The position numbers were made by a program, and so were the translations under genes. From Geodermatophilus africanus (GTDB lineage Bacteria; Actinomycetota; Actinomycetes; Mycobacteriales; Geodermatophilaceae): a stretch of 64,000 bases of DNA. Every line of letters begins with the position of its first letter. Within the stretch, counting starts at the first letter, position 1. Where the stretch lies: the NCBI RefSeq assembly GCF_900107105.1, contig NZ_FNOT01000016.1, forward strand, positions 50,513-114,512, in the 5' to 3' direction. Under the pieces are notes generated by a model, which worked only from the letters and a program-made list of their open reading frames with translations, did no database searches and had not been told where the DNA came from. Positions 24,746 to 33,749 of this stretch are shown one piece after another.

Positions 24746-25885
24746 ATGACCGCATCAGTCGTACGCGTGCCGGACTTGGACCTCGAGTCCTTCGCCGCAC
24801 GCGCCGAGAAGTGGCTGACCGAGTCCGTGCCGGCTCGCTGGCGTGAGAGCCGCGGCCGGCTGTCCAACGAGGAGTCCGACGAGCTGCGCCGGGACTGGGA
24901 CCGGAAGCTGTGGCAGGGCGGCTACTCCGGCCTCTCCATCCCGGCCGAGTACGGCGGCTGTGCCCTCGGCCTGGCTGAAGAGGTCGTATTCCACGTCCTC
25001 GCCGGAAAAGCTCAGGCGCCGGACGGCTTCACCCGGGTCGGCAAGACCCTGGTCGCGCCGATGCTCATCAAGAGCGGAACAGCCGAGCAGAAGGCGAAGT
25101 ACCTCCCGCCCCTGATGCGCGGCGACGAGGTCTGGTGTCAGGGCTTCTCCGAGCCGGAGGCGGGATCGGACCTCGCCAACATCCAGACCCGGGCGCGCCG
25201 GGTCGAGGGCGGCTACCTGCTGTCGGGGCGCAAGACCTGGACGTCGTTCGCCCAGCACGCCGACTGGTGCTTCGTCCTGGCCCAGACCCAGCCCGACGCC
25301 CCCCGCTACCGCAACCTGTCGATGTTCCTCGTCGGGATGCACCAGCCCGGGATCACGCTGAGCGACATCAAGCAGATCTCCGGGGCGGTGCACTTCGCCG
25401 AGACCCGATTCGAGGACGTCTTCGTCGCAGACTCCGACCGGGTCGGCGAGGACGGCGAGGGCTGGAAGGTCGCGATGCGGGTGCTGGGGGACGAGCGCGG
25501 CGGGGTGGAGACGGCGTCGCGGTACGTCGAGATCCGCTCCGACGTCGACCTGCTCATCCGCACCGTCGGTGACCGGCCCGCGCTCACCGCCCGGCTCCGC
25601 GAGCTCGACGTCCGCGCGGAGCTGCTGCGCTGGCAACTCGCCAAGGTCGTGGACCGCGAGGTGGGGGACCCGGAGCGGCTGCTGCGCTCGGCCTCGGTGC
25701 TCAAGGTGATGTGGAGCGAGCTGTGGCAGGACGTCACCCGCTTCGGTCTGGAGGTCTCGCCGGCGGCCGACCGTGACCACTGGCAGTACCAGTACCTCGA
25801 GGCCCGGGCCGCGAGCATCTATTCCGGCACCAACGAGATCCAGCGAAACATCCTCTCCGAACGAGTGCTGGGGCTGCCCCGATGA
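24746..25885 (+). CDS. Acyl-CoA dehydrogenase, larger subunit of an alpha2-beta2 type pair
   Basis: 379 residues of the ACAD fold: GLSIPAEYGGCALGL, WCQGFSEPEAGSDLANIQT (FAD and substrate loop), YLLSGRKTWTS and the C-terminal ASIYSGTNEIQRNILSERVL. The next gene encodes a shorter ACAD-like protein in an ATGA overlap, the arrangement of actinobacterial heterotetrameric dehydrogenases (FadE26/27- and FadE28/29-like) that act on bulky or steroid-derived acyl-CoAs. It is expected to form the alpha,beta-double bond of a branched or ring-derived acyl-CoA. Operator O6 precedes it. Confidence 0.85.
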   Translation: MTASVVRVPDLDLESFAARAEKWLTESVPARWRESRGRLSNEESDELRRDWDRKLWQGGYSGLSIPAEYGGCALGLAEEVVFHVLAGKAQAPDGFTRVGKTLVAPMLIKSGTAEQKAKYLPPLMRGDEVWCQGFSEPEAGSDLANIQTRARRVEGGYLLSGRKTWTSFAQHADWCFVLAQTQPDAPRYRNLSMFLVGMHQPGITLSDIKQISGAVHFAETRFEDVFVADSDRVGEDGEGWKVAMRVLGDERGGVETASRYVEIRSDVDLLIRTVGDRPALTARLRELDVRAELLRWQLAKVVDREVGDPERLLRSASVLKVMWSELWQDVTRFGLEVSPAADRDHWQYQYLEARAASIYSGTNEIQRNILSERVLGLPR

Positions 25886-26784
25886 ACGAGACCGTCCACA
25901 CCATGTCCACCCAGCCCTCCGAGCTCGGCGATGCCGCTGCCGAGGGGGTCGGCGAGCTGCTGCGCCGCGGCACCAAGGGCGCGCCGATCGCGACGTACGC
26001 CGAGGGCGAACCGCCGATCTCGTGGCAGACCATCTCCGACGGCGGCTGGGACGTCTTCGGCGTCCTGGACGACGGCGAGGGGGCAAGCCTGCGCGACCTG
26101 GTCGAGCTGGCCCGGGCATGGGGCCACGGCTGCGTTCAGCAGCCGCTGGTCACCACTCTGCTGGCCAAGCGGCACTCCGCGGCCGCCGCGGCGCACGCCG
26201 GCCCGGTGACCATCGCCCTCCCCCTTCCCGGGGGTGCGGCGCCGTACGTGCCGTTCGGCCAGGTGCCGGGGGTCGTGCTGGCGACCGGGCTCGGGCGCGG
26301 TAGCGACGAGCTCGTCCCGGTCCCGGAGGGCACGCCGGAGACCCTGGCGATCTCCAGCCGCGGGATCCAGGCCGACGTGCACACCGAGCTGGCCGCCGTC
26401 GTGGCGCGTGAGATCGCGGTGACGCTGGCCGCGGCCGCGACCGGCATGGCCGAGCGGCTGCTGGCTGACACGCTCGCTTTCGTCAAGGAGCGTGAGCAGT
26501 TCGGCAAGCCCATCGGCTCCTTCCAGGCGGTCAAGCACCAGCTCGCCGATGCGGCCATCGACGCCGAGCTCGCCGAGACGGCGGTCATCTGGGGCGCAGA
26601 GCGGCCCGACGAGGCGTTCCGGGGCGCGCTGTTCGCCGTGGACCGCTGCATCGACATCGCGGAGACGGCGATCCAGGCGCAGGGCGGCCTCGGCTTCACC
26701 TGGGAGGTGGGGCTGCACTTCCCGCTGCGGCAGATGATCCTCACCCGCGACGTCGTGAACGCCCTCGAGGTCGAGCATGCCTGA
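25882..26784 (+). CDS. Acyl-CoA dehydrogenase, shorter partner subunit
   Basis: 300 residues. The N-terminal half is diverged from normal ACADs; the C-terminal half has VAREIAVTLAAAATGMAERL, FVKEREQFGKPIGSFQAVKH and QAQGGLGFTWEVGLHF, the FAD-binding helical domain. This size and divergence are typical of the second subunit of alpha2-beta2 dehydrogenases. It overlaps its partner (ATGA) and the thiolase that follows by eight bases. The catalytic base is expected in one subunit only; I could not assign which. Confidence 0.8.
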   Translation: MNETVHTMSTQPSELGDAAAEGVGELLRRGTKGAPIATYAEGEPPISWQTISDGGWDVFGVLDDGEGASLRDLVELARAWGHGCVQQPLVTTLLAKRHSAAAAAHAGPVTIALPLPGGAAPYVPFGQVPGVVLATGLGRGSDELVPVPEGTPETLAISSRGIQADVHTELAAVVAREIAVTLAAAATGMAERLLADTLAFVKEREQFGKPIGSFQAVKHQLADAAIDAELAETAVIWGAERPDEAFRGALFAVDRCIDIAETAIQAQGGLGFTWEVGLHFPLRQMILTRDVVNALEVEHA

Positions 26785-27979
26785 GCCCGGCAACACCGTC
26801 GTCGTCGCCGCGGCCAGGACGCCGATCGGCCGTGCGTACAAGGGTTCGCTCGTCGATGTGCACCCTGAGGACCTCCTGCTCACCGCGGTGCGCGCGGTTC
26901 TCGCCGACACGCCGGGGCTCGACCCGGCCGAGCTCGACGAGGTCCTTCTGGGCTGCAGCCTGGCCGCCGGTGAGCAAGGCGGGAATCTTGCCCGGGTCCT
27001 CGCAGTCGAGCTCGGCCTCGACGGCGTGCCGGGCACGACGCTCAACCGCTACTGCGCCTCGAGCATGCAGACCACCCGGATGGCTGACCACGCCATCCGG
27101 GTCGGCGACGGTGAGCTCTACCTGTCGCTGGGGCTGGAGTCCGTCTCGCGCGTCCGGCAGCCGGGGCCCGACCCGTTACCGGACGAGCGACCGCGGGCGT
27201 TCCAGGGCCTTGCGCCGGTGCAGCCGTGGCAGGACCCCCGTGAGCGCGGCGCGCTACCCGACGTCTTCCTCGGCATGGGGGAGACCGCCGAGAACGTCGC
27301 CGACCTCACCGGAACCACCCGGCAGCAGATGGACGAGTACGCGGCCCGCAGCCAGGAGCTCGCCGCCGCGGCCACCGCCTCAGGGTTCTGGAAGTCCGAG
27401 ATCGCTCCGGTCACGCGACCGGACGGGACGGTGGTCGACACCGACGACAGTCCGCGTCCGGGCACGACCGTTGAGGGGCTCGCCGGTCTCCAGCCAGTGT
27501 TCCGCCCTGACGGGCGGGTCACCGCGGGCAACTCCTGCCCGCTCAACGACGGAGCCGCAGCGATGCTGCTCGCCAGCGAGCGGGCGGCACAGCGGCTGGG
27601 GCTCACCCCGCTCGCCCGCATCGTGAGCACCTCCGTGTTCGCGCTCTCGCCCGAGATCATGGGTCTCGGCACCGTCGGCGCGTCGCGCAAGGCGCTCGCG
27701 GCCGCCGGGCTCACCGTGGACGACCTCGACCTGGTCGAGATCAACGAGGCGTTCGCGGCGATGGTCGTCCCGTCGTTCGGTCAGCTCGGCGTCCCGCTGG
27801 ACAAGGTCAACGTCAACGGCGGGGCGATCGCCCTCGGCCACCCGTTCGGCATGTCGGGGGCGCGTATCACCTGCACCCTGCTCAACGGCCTGCGGACCAG
27901 CGGTGGCCGGTACGGCCTGCAGACCATGTGCGTGGCCGGTGGTCAGGGGATGGCGATGGTCGTGGAGAACCTCGCGTGA
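26777..27979 (+). CDS. Acetyl-CoA acyltransferase (thiolase) 1
   Basis: 400 residues of the degradative thiolase family: NRYCASSMQ with nucleophile Cys93, [23 protein letters not shown] with His355, and MCVAGGQG with Cys385. The triad is complete. It should split a 3-oxoacyl-CoA with CoA. It starts inside the end of the dehydrogenase gene and its stop overlaps the second thiolase start (GTGA). Two adjacent thiolases suggest two rounds of shortening with different chain types. Confidence 0.88.
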   Translation: MPEPGNTVVVAAARTPIGRAYKGSLVDVHPEDLLLTAVRAVLADTPGLDPAELDEVLLGCSLAAGEQGGNLARVLAVELGLDGVPGTTLNRYCASSMQTTRMADHAIRVGDGELYLSLGLESVSRVRQPGPDPLPDERPRAFQGLAPVQPWQDPRERGALPDVFLGMGETAENVADLTGTTRQQMDEYAARSQELAAAATASGFWKSEIAPVTRPDGTVVDTDDSPRPGTTVEGLAGLQPVFRPDGRVTAGNSCPLNDGAAAMLLASERAAQRLGLTPLARIVSTSVFALSPEIMGLGTVGASRKALAAAGLTVDDLDLVEINEAFAAMVVPSFGQLGVPLDKVNVNGGAIALGHPFGMSGARITCTLLNGLRTSGGRYGLQTMCVAGGQGMAMVVENLA

Positions 27980-29154
27980 GCGCAGCGTTCATCTACGCCG
28001 CGACACGCACCCCGTTCGGACGTTTCGGGGGTGTGCTCGCGGACCAGCGGCCCGACGACCTGGCAGCGCACGCGCTGAGTGCGGTGCTGGCCAAGGCGCC
28101 GTCCCTGGACCCGTCGTCCATCGACGACGTGGTGTGGGGGTGCGCCAACCAGGCGGGCGAGGACAACCGCAACGTGGGCCGCATGGCGGTGCTGCTGGCC
28201 GGGTTGCCCACGTCGGTCCCGGCGACCACCGTCAACCGGCTCTGCGGCTCCTCGCTGGACGCGGCCCTCATCGCTTCGCGCACCGTCGAGACGGGAGACG
28301 CCGACGTGGTGGTCGTCGGTGGGGTCGAGTCCATGACCCGGGCGCCGTGGGTGCTGCCCAAGCCGTCGCGGGCCTTCTCGGCCGGCGACGTCACCGCCGT
28401 GTCGACCACTCTGGGCTGGCGCCTGGTCAACGCGCGCATGCCGGCCGAGTGGACGGTCAGCCTCGGCGAGTGCAACGAGCAGCTGGCCGACGCGTACCGG
28501 ATCGGGCGGGACCGCCAAGACGAGTTCGCCACCCGGTCCCACCGGCTCGCGCACCAGGCGTGGGAGGCGGGCCGGTACGACGACCTCGTCGTACCGGTCG
28601 GCGAGGTCATGCGCGATGAGAGCATTCGGAGCGACGCGACGCCGGAGACTCTGGCGCGGCTGAAGCCTTCCTTCCGTCCCGACGGGACCATCACCGCTGG
28701 CAACGCTTCCCCCCTCAATGACGGCGCCGCGGCGCTCCTGCTCGCGAGCGAGCGTGCCGGTCTTGGGCTCGACCCACTCGCCCGCGTCGCCGGCCGCGGT
28801 GTGGCCGCTCTGGAGCCGCAGCGGTTCGGCATCGCCCCGGTCGAGGCAGCCGCGCGCGCCCTGAAGGCCGCCGGTATCGGTTGGTCCGACGTGGGCGCGG
28901 TCGAATTGAACGAGGCATTCGCCGTGCAGGCGCTGGCCTGCATGGACGCCTGGCCGGTCGACCCCGAGGTCGTCAACGCCTGGGGCGGTGCGATCGCCAT
29001 CGGGCATCCGCTCGGGGCCTCCGGCGCCCGCGTCGTCGGAACGCTCGCGCACCGCCTCGCCGTGTCGGGCGAGCGCTGGGGGGTGGCCGCGATCTGCATC
29101 GGAGTGGGCCAGGGCCTGGCAATTGCTCTCGAGAATCCCGCCGCGTCGCGGTGA
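27976..29154 (+). CDS. Acetyl-CoA acyltransferase (thiolase) 2, PcaF-like
   Basis: 392 residues. YAATRTPFGRFGGVLAD and GCANQAGEDNRNVGRMAVLL resemble beta-ketoadipyl-CoA thiolases. Nucleophile Cys90 is in NRLCGSS, His344 in IGHPLGASG and Cys374 in CIGVGQG. The start is GTG at 27976, overlapping the previous stop, and its own stop overlaps the next GTG. A PcaF-like thiolase next to CoA-transferase subunits of the PcaIJ kind would suit a dicarboxylic intermediate; this is inference from similarity. Confidence 0.87.
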   Translation: MSAAFIYAATRTPFGRFGGVLADQRPDDLAAHALSAVLAKAPSLDPSSIDDVVWGCANQAGEDNRNVGRMAVLLAGLPTSVPATTVNRLCGSSLDAALIASRTVETGDADVVVVGGVESMTRAPWVLPKPSRAFSAGDVTAVSTTLGWRLVNARMPAEWTVSLGECNEQLADAYRIGRDRQDEFATRSHRLAHQAWEAGRYDDLVVPVGEVMRDESIRSDATPETLARLKPSFRPDGTITAGNASPLNDGAAALLLASERAGLGLDPLARVAGRGVAALEPQRFGIAPVEAAARALKAAGIGWSDVGAVELNEAFAVQALACMDAWPVDPEVVNAWGGAIAIGHPLGASGARVVGTLAHRLAVSGERWGVAAICIGVGQGLAIALENPAASR

Positions 29155-30686
29155 GCGAATTGGTGCAGCGGCTGCTCGGGGCCGCCAAGCAGCGCCCGGA
29201 CGCGCCGGCCGTGGTCGACCCCGACGGCCGGGTCACGACGTACGCGGACCTCTTCGCAGCGGCGTCCCACCTCGGCCATGCGCTGCACGCCCGTGGAATC
29301 CGCCGTGGCGATCGGGTGGCGATGTGGACCGACGACAGCCGCCCGGCCATCGAGGCCTACGTCGGATGCGCGCTCGCAGGCTTGGTCGTCGTACCCCTCA
29401 ACGCGCGGTACACCGCGTCCGAGGTGCACGGCATCCTGGCCGACACCGAACCGGCTGTGCTGGTATGGACGTCCAGCCAGGACGGCTCCGTCGAGGAGCT
29501 GAGGGACGACGGTGCGCTGGACGGCTGCACGCTGGTCCGGATCGGTCCTGGTGCCTCGCCCGCCGGCACGCTCGCCTGGGCCGAGGTCGTGTCGACCGGC
29601 GACGTCCGGCCACCGGCGGTGGAGCTGGACGGGAACGCCCTGCTCGCGATCGGGCACACCAGTGGCACCACCGGCGTGCCGAAGGGCGCGATGATCACCC
29701 ACGCCTCGGCCGCCGCCGTGGCGCGCCAGCACGAGCGCGCCTACCGGCTGGTGCCGCGCAGCACCGTCGCCCTGACCGGGTCGCTGTCGTTCGTGTCGGT
29801 CATGCCCGCGCACGTGCTGTCCCACCTGGTCATCGGGGGCCGGGTGCTCCTCCTGGGCCGCTGGGACGTCGACTCGCTGCTGGATCGGGTGGCGAGGGAC
29901 CAGGCGACCTTCACCTACCTTCCGAGCCCGGTGCTCAGCGACTTCGCCGACGCGGCCGAGCGCAGGCCCGAGGCCCTGGACTCCCTCCGGTCGATCCTGC
30001 ATTCGGCGTCGAAGGCACACCCCGACCACTTGGCCCGCCTGGTCGCGGCGACCGGGACCCGCCTGGTCGAGGGGTGGGGCATGACCGAGAACTCCGGCGG
30101 CCTCATGACGGCGACCACGGTGGCCGACCTCGAGGACGCCCGTGACGACCCCGGCGTCCTGGCCACGGTCGGCCGCCCGCTGCCCGGCTACGAGGTCCGC
30201 GCCGAGGACGGCGAGCTGCTGGTCAAGGGGCCAGGGATCGTGCCCGGCTACTGGCGACGCCCCGATCAGAACGCCCAGACGTTCGTGCACGGCTGGTTCC
30301 GCACTGGCGACGCTGGACACGTCGACGATCGCGGTCGCGTGGTCGTGCTCGAGCGCCGGACGGACCTCATCGTGTCCGGCGGAATGAACGTCTATCCCGC
30401 CGAGGTGGAGCAGGTCATCGACGCGCTCCCCGATGTCGTCGAATGTGCCGTGGTCGGCGCTGCGCACGAGCGGTGGGGACAGACCGTAGTCGCGGTCGTC
30501 GTACGTCCACCGGGCAGCGACCTGACCGAGGAGGACGTCGTCGCGGCTTGCCGTCGACGACTCGCCGGCTACAAGAAGCCGACCCGGGTCGTCTTTGTCG
30601 ACCAGCTGCCCAGGACCGTTGGGCTCAAGGTGTCGCGCGCGGCCGTGCGCAGCCAGGTCGCGCCCCCCGTCGGTCACGACACGTAG
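29151..30686 (+). CDS. AMP-dependent acyl-CoA synthetase/ligase
   Basis: 511 residues of the ANL superfamily: DRVAMWTDDSRPAIEAYVGC, the phosphate loop HTSGTTGVPKGAM, EGWGMTENSG, WFRTGDAGHVDDRGRVVVLE, DLIVSGGMNVYPAEVE and the C-terminal Lys region near GLKVSRAAVR. It activates a carboxylic acid to its CoA ester with ATP. It is the last gene of the operon that starts at the acyl-CoA dehydrogenase and overlaps the thiolase stop (GTGA). With the CoA transferase, the regulon has two ways to make CoA thioesters. Confidence 0.87.
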   Translation: MSELVQRLLGAAKQRPDAPAVVDPDGRVTTYADLFAAASHLGHALHARGIRRGDRVAMWTDDSRPAIEAYVGCALAGLVVVPLNARYTASEVHGILADTEPAVLVWTSSQDGSVEELRDDGALDGCTLVRIGPGASPAGTLAWAEVVSTGDVRPPAVELDGNALLAIGHTSGTTGVPKGAMITHASAAAVARQHERAYRLVPRSTVALTGSLSFVSVMPAHVLSHLVIGGRVLLLGRWDVDSLLDRVARDQATFTYLPSPVLSDFADAAERRPEALDSLRSILHSASKAHPDHLARLVAATGTRLVEGWGMTENSGGLMTATTVADLEDARDDPGVLATVGRPLPGYEVRAEDGELLVKGPGIVPGYWRRPDQNAQTFVHGWFRTGDAGHVDDRGRVVVLERRTDLIVSGGMNVYPAEVEQVIDALPDVVECAVVGAAHERWGQTVVAVVVRPPGSDLTEEDVVAACRRRLAGYKKPTRVVFVDQLPRTVGLKVSRAAVRSQVAPPVGHDT

Positions 30687-30689
30687 CCC

Positions 30690-30893
30690 AGGTAGGAGGT
30701 GTACCGCTCTGGGCCCAGTGAATTCCAACCAGATGCCCGACTCCGGTGGCGTGCAGCGGGATGCTGTAGCGCTGCTCCAGCGCATTGGTGGTGCTCCGGC
30801 ATCGGTCGCCGAGGCGGGTCAGTTCGACGTGGGCTCGCGGGGTGAGCTTCTCGAGCGTGGCGATGCCCGCCGCCGGCGTGATGAACCTCGAGT
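30690..30893 (-). pseudogene. Fragment of a class-III aminotransferase (glutamate-1-semialdehyde aminomutase type)
   Basis: Read leftward, the stretch gives TPAAGIATLEKLTPRAHVEL and, 20 residues on, SIPLHATGVGHLVGIHW. This is the pattern of the C-terminal domain of PLP class-III enzymes such as glutamate-1-semialdehyde aminomutase. There is no PLP lysine region, no start and no full-length frame, so it is only a leftover. The rest of 30894-31098 shows nothing. Confidence 0.5.
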
Positions 30894-31098
30894 GGCGCAC
30901 CCGCGGATCGTTGCGCCGGGGATCCGCGGGTGCCCCGGCGAGCCGACTCGCTCAGGTCGACGCACCCCGTCGCCAGGGTCCGGCGAGGTGACCGGTCAAC
31001 GCCCTGATCCGCGAGTCGTCCGCCGCCGGACCAGCGCGACGCTCACGGCCAGGGCGGTGCCGACGGTTCCGTAACGGTCCAGAGATCACGGAGTGGGG

Positions 31099-31428
31099 AT
31101 GTTCATCGCGACCCTCGAGTGCGGGGTCGTGCTCGCGTACGAGGCCCGCAATTTCCTGCCGGCCAGTGGCGAGCGCGTTCCCTGTCGCCTGCACGGCTAC
31201 TGCGCAGTCGACGAGGTGGGCTCGTGTCCTGCAGTTGTCACGGGGCGCGCGTTGCCGCGTGCGCCACGGAGAACGCAGCGGGAGCTCGTGGAGTGGCTTC
31301 GAGAGCGGCCGGTGACGACCGTCCATGCGCTCAGGCGAGAGCGCTTCACCCTCCGGATGCTCACCGCCGCCGCGCGCGAGGGGCTGGTAACAGTTGACCT
31401 GGAAGCCGGCCGGGTGTCGATGCACTGA
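31099..31428 (+). CDS. Small hypothetical protein
   Basis: 109 residues, or 111 if the GTG at 31093 is used. The front part has GERVPCRLHGYCAVDEVGSC, with three cysteines and a His that could hold a metal; the back half (RTQRELVEWLRERPVTTVHA) looks helical and basic. The codon pattern is fairly actinobacterial. I do not recognise the family. It stands alone between a pseudogene and the O7 promoter. Confidence 0.4.
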   Translation: MFIATLECGVVLAYEARNFLPASGERVPCRLHGYCAVDEVGSCPAVVTGRALPRAPRRTQRELVEWLRERPVTTVHALRRERFTLRMLTAAAREGLVTVDLEAGRVSMH

Positions 31429-31528
31429 CGCTGTGGGCGATGGTCCGGACGCCCATGGGCACGTTGGCGTTCGGCCATCGCAGTCAAGACGTGAGCTCGG
31501 CGCGGGGTCCGGAGCGTTGCCGCGGGGG

Positions 31529-31579
31529 TTGACAAATGTGTGACCCAGGCTACGTTCGTCCATCAACCAGACGTTTGGT
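31529..31579 (+). promoter_or_regulatory. Promoter plus operator (site O7) without an intact gene behind it
   Basis: -35 TTGACA (31529-31534), 16-bp spacer, -10 TACGTT (31551-31556), then ACCAGACGTTTGGT (31566-31579), nearly the same as site O1. The genes that follow are remnants, so an intact, regulated promoter now drives broken DNA that ends in an IS110 element. Confidence 0.65.
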
Positions 31580-31617
31580 CAACTTATTTGGCCCGGTATG
31601 TCTACAGGAAGATTGCG

Positions 31618-31680
31618 GTGACGGAGAAGGCACCTGCTTCCGGCTACTCGATCGGTGTGGACATCAGTGGCACCCACACC
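31618..31680 (+). pseudogene. N-terminal stub of a hydantoinase-A / acetone-carboxylase-beta type protein
   Basis: From GTG 31618, with AGGAAG in front, the frame reads YSIGVDISGTHTE, close to the IGVDIGGTxTD nucleotide-binding start of the HyuA family. That family includes oxoprolinases and the ATP-using beta subunits of acetone and acetophenone carboxylases. Similarity ends after about 21 codons, where unrelated sequence begins. The intact start and upstream O7 promoter show that a real gene stood here and was cut off. Confidence 0.5.
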
Positions 31681-31799
31681 GAACGTCGGCGTCGATCGAC
31701 GCCGACCGGGGCTGAGCGACGACCGTCGTATGCCCGACTGCGCAGCTGCGTGTGCCGGTGGTGTCGGTGACCTTGATCGACGGCGCGGCCTGCGGGTCG

Positions 31800-32045
31800 C
31801 CGGTCGGGCGCGCGAGGAGCTGTACCTCGCCCTGGCAGACCAGCTCGAGGAGGCCATCGCCACGTCGCCAGGCCGCCCGGACGACGTCGACAGCCGACGA
31901 GCGGCCGTGTTCATCGCCGGCGCGGTCGTCGCATCGGTGTGCGACTGGCTGGCGAGGCCCGAGAACTGTTCCGCTCGGGACCTGGCCGACGCCCTCATCG
32001 CCCTCATGCCAGGCTGGTTCGCCATGGAACGAGTCGTAGGCCGCT
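31800..32045 (+). pseudogene. Fragment of a TetR-family regulator lacking its HTH
   Basis: The frame reads REELYLALADQLEEAIATSP, then AAVFIAGAVVASVCDWLARP and SARDLADALIALMPGW. This resembles TetR proteins from the end of the HTH (SKEDLYLALADQL pattern) through the C-terminal domain. The DNA-binding helices are missing. It lies between the HyuA stub and the IS110 element and is probably a deletion remnant. Confidence 0.45.
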
Positions 32046-32155
32046 CGGCGCCTCCTGCTCGCGGGACAGGCCCTACCAGGTGGCCGCCGAGACGGGCCGA
32101 TGACGGTGAATCGACCCCGGTACCCTTTCTCCCGCATCCGATGAGGGAGCTCCTG

Positions 32156-32346
32156 GTCACCAGGCCTGGCATGACTGATTGCCCCTGTCGTTGATGATCC
32201 GGGGGGTGTTGTCACCAGGCCTGGCGGCACTGGTGGACCGCTGATAGGGACATGACCGCCTGCGGGCTGGTCTCTTCGTAACGTGGCTGCCGGCACCCAG
32301 TGCTCGACCGACCAGGACAAGAACTGGAGATGCGGGGAGCGCATGG
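32156..32346 (+). other. Non-coding left end of the second IS110 element
   Basis: It contains a 15-bp direct repeat GTCACCAGGCCTGGC at 32156-32170 and 32211-32225 (period 55), each copy holding the palindrome CCAGGCCTGG. In IS110 elements the sequence ahead of the transposase gene is the non-coding end from which the bridge RNA is transcribed; these repeats could belong to it. This is inference. Confidence 0.4.
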
Positions 32347-33543
32347 ATGAATGAGAGCGGCTACGCGGTCTTCTGCGGGCTGGATGTCGGCAAGGTCGCC
32401 CACCACGCGGTGGCGCTGGACCCGGCCGGGGCCCCGGCTGCACGACGCTCCGCTGCCCCAAGACGAGCAGCGGCTCCGCCAGCTGTTTCCCGACCTGCAG
32501 GTCCACGGGCCGGTCCTAGTCGTAGTGGATTAGCCGGCGACCATCGGGGCGCTGCCGGTCGCGGTCGCCCGCGAGGTCGGCTGCAGGTGGCCTACCTGCC
32601 CGGGCTGGCCATGCGCCGGATCGCCGACCTGCATCCCGGCTCGGCCAAGACCGACGCCCGCGACGCCTACGTCATCGCCGAGGCCGCCCGCACCATGCCG
32701 CACACGCTGCGTCGGGTCGACATCGGCGAGGAGGTACTCGCCGAGCTGGGCGTGCTGATCGGCTTCGACGACGACCAGGCCGCCGAGGCCACCCGGATCA
32801 GCAACCGCATCCGCGGCCTGCTCACCCAGATCCACCCGGCGTTGGAGCGCGTGCTCGGCCCGAAGGTGGCCACCGCCGTCGTGCTGGAGATGCTCACCCG
32901 GTTCGGCCGGCCGGCCGGGCTGCGCGCCGCCGGCCGCGGTCGGCTGCTCACCGTCGCCGGCGAGGACGCCCCCCGGGTCGGTGAGCAGCTGGTCACCGAC
33001 CTGCTGGCCGCCCTGGATGAGCAGACGGTGGTGGTGCCCGGCAGCGCTGCGGCGGAGAAGGTGCTGCCCCGGTTGGCCGGCTCGCTGGCCCAGGTACTGG
33101 CCCAACGGCGACAGATCGCCGCCGAGGTGGCAAGGATCCTCGATGCCCACCCTCTTGCCAAAGTCCTGACCTCGATGCCCGGCGTGGGGGTCAGGACCGT
33201 AGCCCGCATCCTGCTCGAGGTCGGGGACGGAAGCGCCTTCCCGACGTCTGGGCACCTGGCCGCCTACGCCGGCCTGGCGCCGGTCACCCGCAAGTCCGGC
33301 ATCTCCATCCGCGGCGAACGCCCGCCCCGTGGCGGCAACAAGCACCTCAAGAGAGCGCTGTTCCTCTCCGCGTTCGCCGCCCTGGCCGACCCGACCTCGC
33401 GGGCCTACTACGACCGCAAGCGCGCCGCCGGCAAACGTCACAACGCCGCCCTCATCTGCCTCGCCCGCCGCCGGGTCGACGTCCTGTTCGCCATGCTCCG
33501 CGACAGCACCGTCTACCCGTCCCAACCCGCGCAGGCGGCTTGA
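32347..33543 (+). pseudogene. IS110-family transposase, with two compensating frameshifts and a nonsense codon
   Basis: It starts VFCGLDVGKVAHHAVALDPAG. Near 32415 the family sequence moves to another frame (RLHDAPLPQDEQRLRQLFPD, HGPVLVVVD). It meets TAG at 32531-32533 where relatives have Gln, continues PATIGALPVAVARE, and returns near 32580 to the first frame with QVAYLPGLAMRRIADL. SAKTDARDAYVIAE (DEDD domain) and the Tnp2 block MPGVGVRTVARIL with GGNKHLKRALFLSAFAAL follow to a normal stop. The full-length frame hides the damage but no active protein is expected. It is a different IS110 lineage from the fragment at 4696. Confidence 0.8.
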
Positions 33544-33749
33544 CCAAACCCATAGGGACCACCCCCCGCATCCTCCCGGTCAACCTGGCCGCCGACGCTG
33601 AGCACGTCACCGACAAGACCGTCCGCGCATGGACGAGGAGAGAGCGCCCTGGCCCTGGCGCCGCCGCGTATCCAGGCGCTGGTTCCGGCCGGCCGGCTAT
33701 CCCCACTTCGAACGCGTCGAGGTCCTGGCTCCGGCTCGCGGATCGACGT

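Noticed and set aside
27993..30785. A 930-residue leftward frame opposite the thiolase and ligase genes
   Set aside because: It is antisense to two genes with complete catalytic motifs; no known domain is in it.
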